Below are positions 45,774 through 47,126 of a DNA stretch of 47,126 nt, piece after piece. A program made the translations under genes and the position numbers. Within the stretch, counting starts at the first letter, position 1. Each line of letters starts with the position of its first letter. This stretch comes from Oxalobacteraceae bacterium (GTDB lineage Bacteria > Pseudomonadota > Gammaproteobacteria > Burkholderiales > Burkholderiaceae_D): NCBI GenBank assembly GCA_027485795.1, contig JAIXQK010000068.1:1-47126 (forward strand), written 5' to 3'. The notes under the pieces were generated by a model. It made no database searches. It was given only the letters and a program-made list of their open reading frames with translations, and was not told where the DNA came from.

Positions 45774-47126
45774 TTAACGCGGCAATACAGATTCGCCCAT
45801 CAGGAATTCATCGACGGCGCGCGCGCATTGCCGACCTTCGCGAATTGCCCACACCACCAGCGACTGGCCACGACGCATATCGCCCGCAGCGAACACTTTG
45901 GGCACCGACGTCTGGTAACAGCCGTCGCCATCCGTCGTTGCCTTGGCGTTGCCGCGAGCATCCTTGTCGACACCAAAGGCGTCCAGTACCGGACTGACGG
46001 GCGAGACAAAACCCATCGCCAGCAGTACCAAGTCGGCTTTCAATTCGAATTCGGAATCTGGTACTTCAACCATCTTGCCGTCTTTCCATTCGACTCGCGC
46101 AGCAATCAACTTCTCGACCTTGCCATTTTTACCTTCGAGGCGCTTGGTGGCAACTGCCCAGTCGCGTTCACATCCCTCTTCGTGCGACGAGGATGTGCGC
46201 AGCTTGGTTGGCCAATACGGCCAGACCATCGGTTTATTTTCTTGCTCCGGTGGCATCGGTAGCAATTCGAACTGGGTGACCGAGGCAGCACCGTGACGAT
46301 TCGAAGTACCGACGCAGTCCGAACCCGTATCACCACCACCAATCACCACAACGTGCTTGCCGCTTGCCTTGATCTGCTGCTTGAGACTATCGCCCGCATT
46401 CACGCGGTTTTGTTGCGGCAGAAAATCCATCGCGAAATGTACTCCGTCCAACTCGCGGCCCGGCACTGGCAAGTCACGCGGCTGCTCGGCGCCACCCGAG
46501 ATGATCACGGCATCAAATTCTTGCTGCAACTGATCCGGTGAAATTGTTTCTTTCGCCAGACTCATGATTTGTTGGGGGAAGTCTTTACCGATGAGAACAC
46601 TGGTCCGAAAGTGCACACCCTCGGCCTTCATCTGTTCAACCCGACGATCGATATGCGACTTCTCCATCTTGAAGTCGGGAATACCGTAGCGCAGCAATCC
46701 GCCGACGCGATCATTCTTCTCGAACAGGGTCACATCATGACCCACACGCGCCAACTGCTGCGCAGCTGCCATACCGGCCGGACCCGCACCGACCACTGCC
46801 ACCTTCTTGCCGGTCTTCACCGATGGCAGCTGTGGTACTACCCAACCATTCTCCCAGCCTTTGTCGATGATGAAGTGCTCAATCGACTTGATACCCACAG
46901 GATCATCGTTAATGCCGAGCGTGCATGCTGACTCGCAAGGCGCAGGGCAAATACGGCCGGTGAACTCCGGGAAATTATTGGTGGAGTGCAGGACATCGAG
47001 GGCTTCGCGGTAGTTACCGCGATATACCAAGTCATTCCAATCCGGGATGATGTTATTGACCGGACAGCCCGTATTGCAAAACGGAATACCGCAATCCATG
47101 CAACGTGCGCCCTGCGTTTTTGCATC
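45774..47126 (-). CDS. gltD: glutamate synthase small subunit, 5' end beyond window
   Basis: At least 450 residues are present; the frame is open to the edge. [17 protein letters not shown] gives the N-terminal iron-sulphur cysteines; [20 protein letters not shown] and [15 protein letters not shown] form the FAD site, and [20 protein letters not shown] the NADPH site. [18 protein letters not shown] is near the C-terminus. It passes electrons from NADPH to GltB, whose gene should be just outside the right edge. The ATG at 47099 is internal (MDCG), not the true start. Confidence 0.97.
   Translation of the reverse strand, partial: DAKTQGARCMDCGIPFCNTGCPVNNIIPDWNDLVYRGNYREALDVLHSTNNFPEFTGRICPAPCESACTLGINDDPVGIKSIEHFIIDKGWENGWVVPQLPSVKTGKKVAVVGAGPAGMAAAQQLARVGHDVTLFEKNDRVGGLLRYGIPDFKMEKSHIDRRVEQMKAEGVHFRTSVLIGKDFPQQIMSLAKETISPDQLQQEFDAVIISGGAEQPRDLPVPGRELDGVHFAMDFLPQQNRVNAGDSLKQQIKASGKHVVVIGGGDTGSDCVGTSNRHGAASVTQFELLPMPPEQENKPMVWPYWPTKLRTSSSHEEGCERDWAVATKRLEGKNGKVEKLIAARVEWKDGKMVEVPDSEFELKADLVLLAMGFVSPVSPVLDAFGVDKDARGNAKATTDGDGCYQTSVPKVFAAGDMRRGQSLVVWAIREGRQCARAVDEFLMGESVLPR

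Overview
The window is chromosomal DNA of a betaproteobacterium. The partial 16S rRNA at the left edge has betaproteobacterial signatures. The gene order from gltD through mlaFEDACB, an ABC-2 transporter, ibaG, murA, hisGDCBHAFIE, hinT and tatABC to a DegS-like protease, a NIF3 protein, petABC and sspAB is the core block I know from Burkholderiales and Nitrosomonadales. I cannot name the genus. No phage, plasmid, CRISPR array or intact transposase gene is visible.

Layout. 1-875: 5' part of a 16S gene on the minus strand, with its leader and two near-consensus promoters exactly 100 bp apart. 0.9-4.1 kb: an enoyl-CoA hydratase, a divergent hemerythrin-like protein, mltA and apaG. 4.2-9.5 kb: rpe and the trpEGDC operon, preceded by a Trp-rich leader peptide (trpL candidate). 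The trpE-trpG junction is expanded by three tandem 149-bp units, each ending in a copy of the trpE 3' end. 9.6-12.7 kb: mnmC, an adhesin-E-like secreted protein, and an OmpR-type regulator that lacks the phosphoacceptor Asp. 12.7-17.4 kb: hemA, prfA, dsbB, prmC, grxD and ubiX, tightly packed. 17.4-20.8 kb: a secreted unknown, cstA with its small YbdD partner, a two-way terminator and tRNA-Thr(TGT). 20.8-24.9 kb: petABC (cytochrome bc1) followed by sspA and sspB, with a terminator-like hairpin between petC and sspA. 25.2-28.1 kb: a NarL/FixJ-type regulator, a NIF3 protein and a divergent DegS-like protease. 28.2-38.7 kb: tatCBA, hinT, the his operon, murA and ibaG, all on the minus strand. A 113-bp element with 20-bp perfect inverted ends sits between hisH and hisA. 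38.7-44.2 kb: yadGH-type ABC exporter and the mla phospholipid transport operon. 44.4-45.7 kb: a small secreted protein and a CapA-like protein on the plus strand, ending in a long two-way terminator. 45.8 kb to the end: gltD, cut by the window edge.

How the genes work together. Most of the content is housekeeping: tryptophan and histidine synthesis, tetrapyrrole and ubiquinone synthesis, translation termination (RF1 and its methylase), the bc1 complex and Tat export (which places the Rieske protein), peptidoglycan precursor synthesis and outer-membrane lipid asymmetry. The new material is mainly in intergenic architecture: the trpL leader, the trpE-tail array with three TGATG-linked 49-codon frames, and the small inverted-repeat element in the his operon. 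I found no unmistakable new multi-gene system. The trpE-trpG array is the best candidate for something undescribed.
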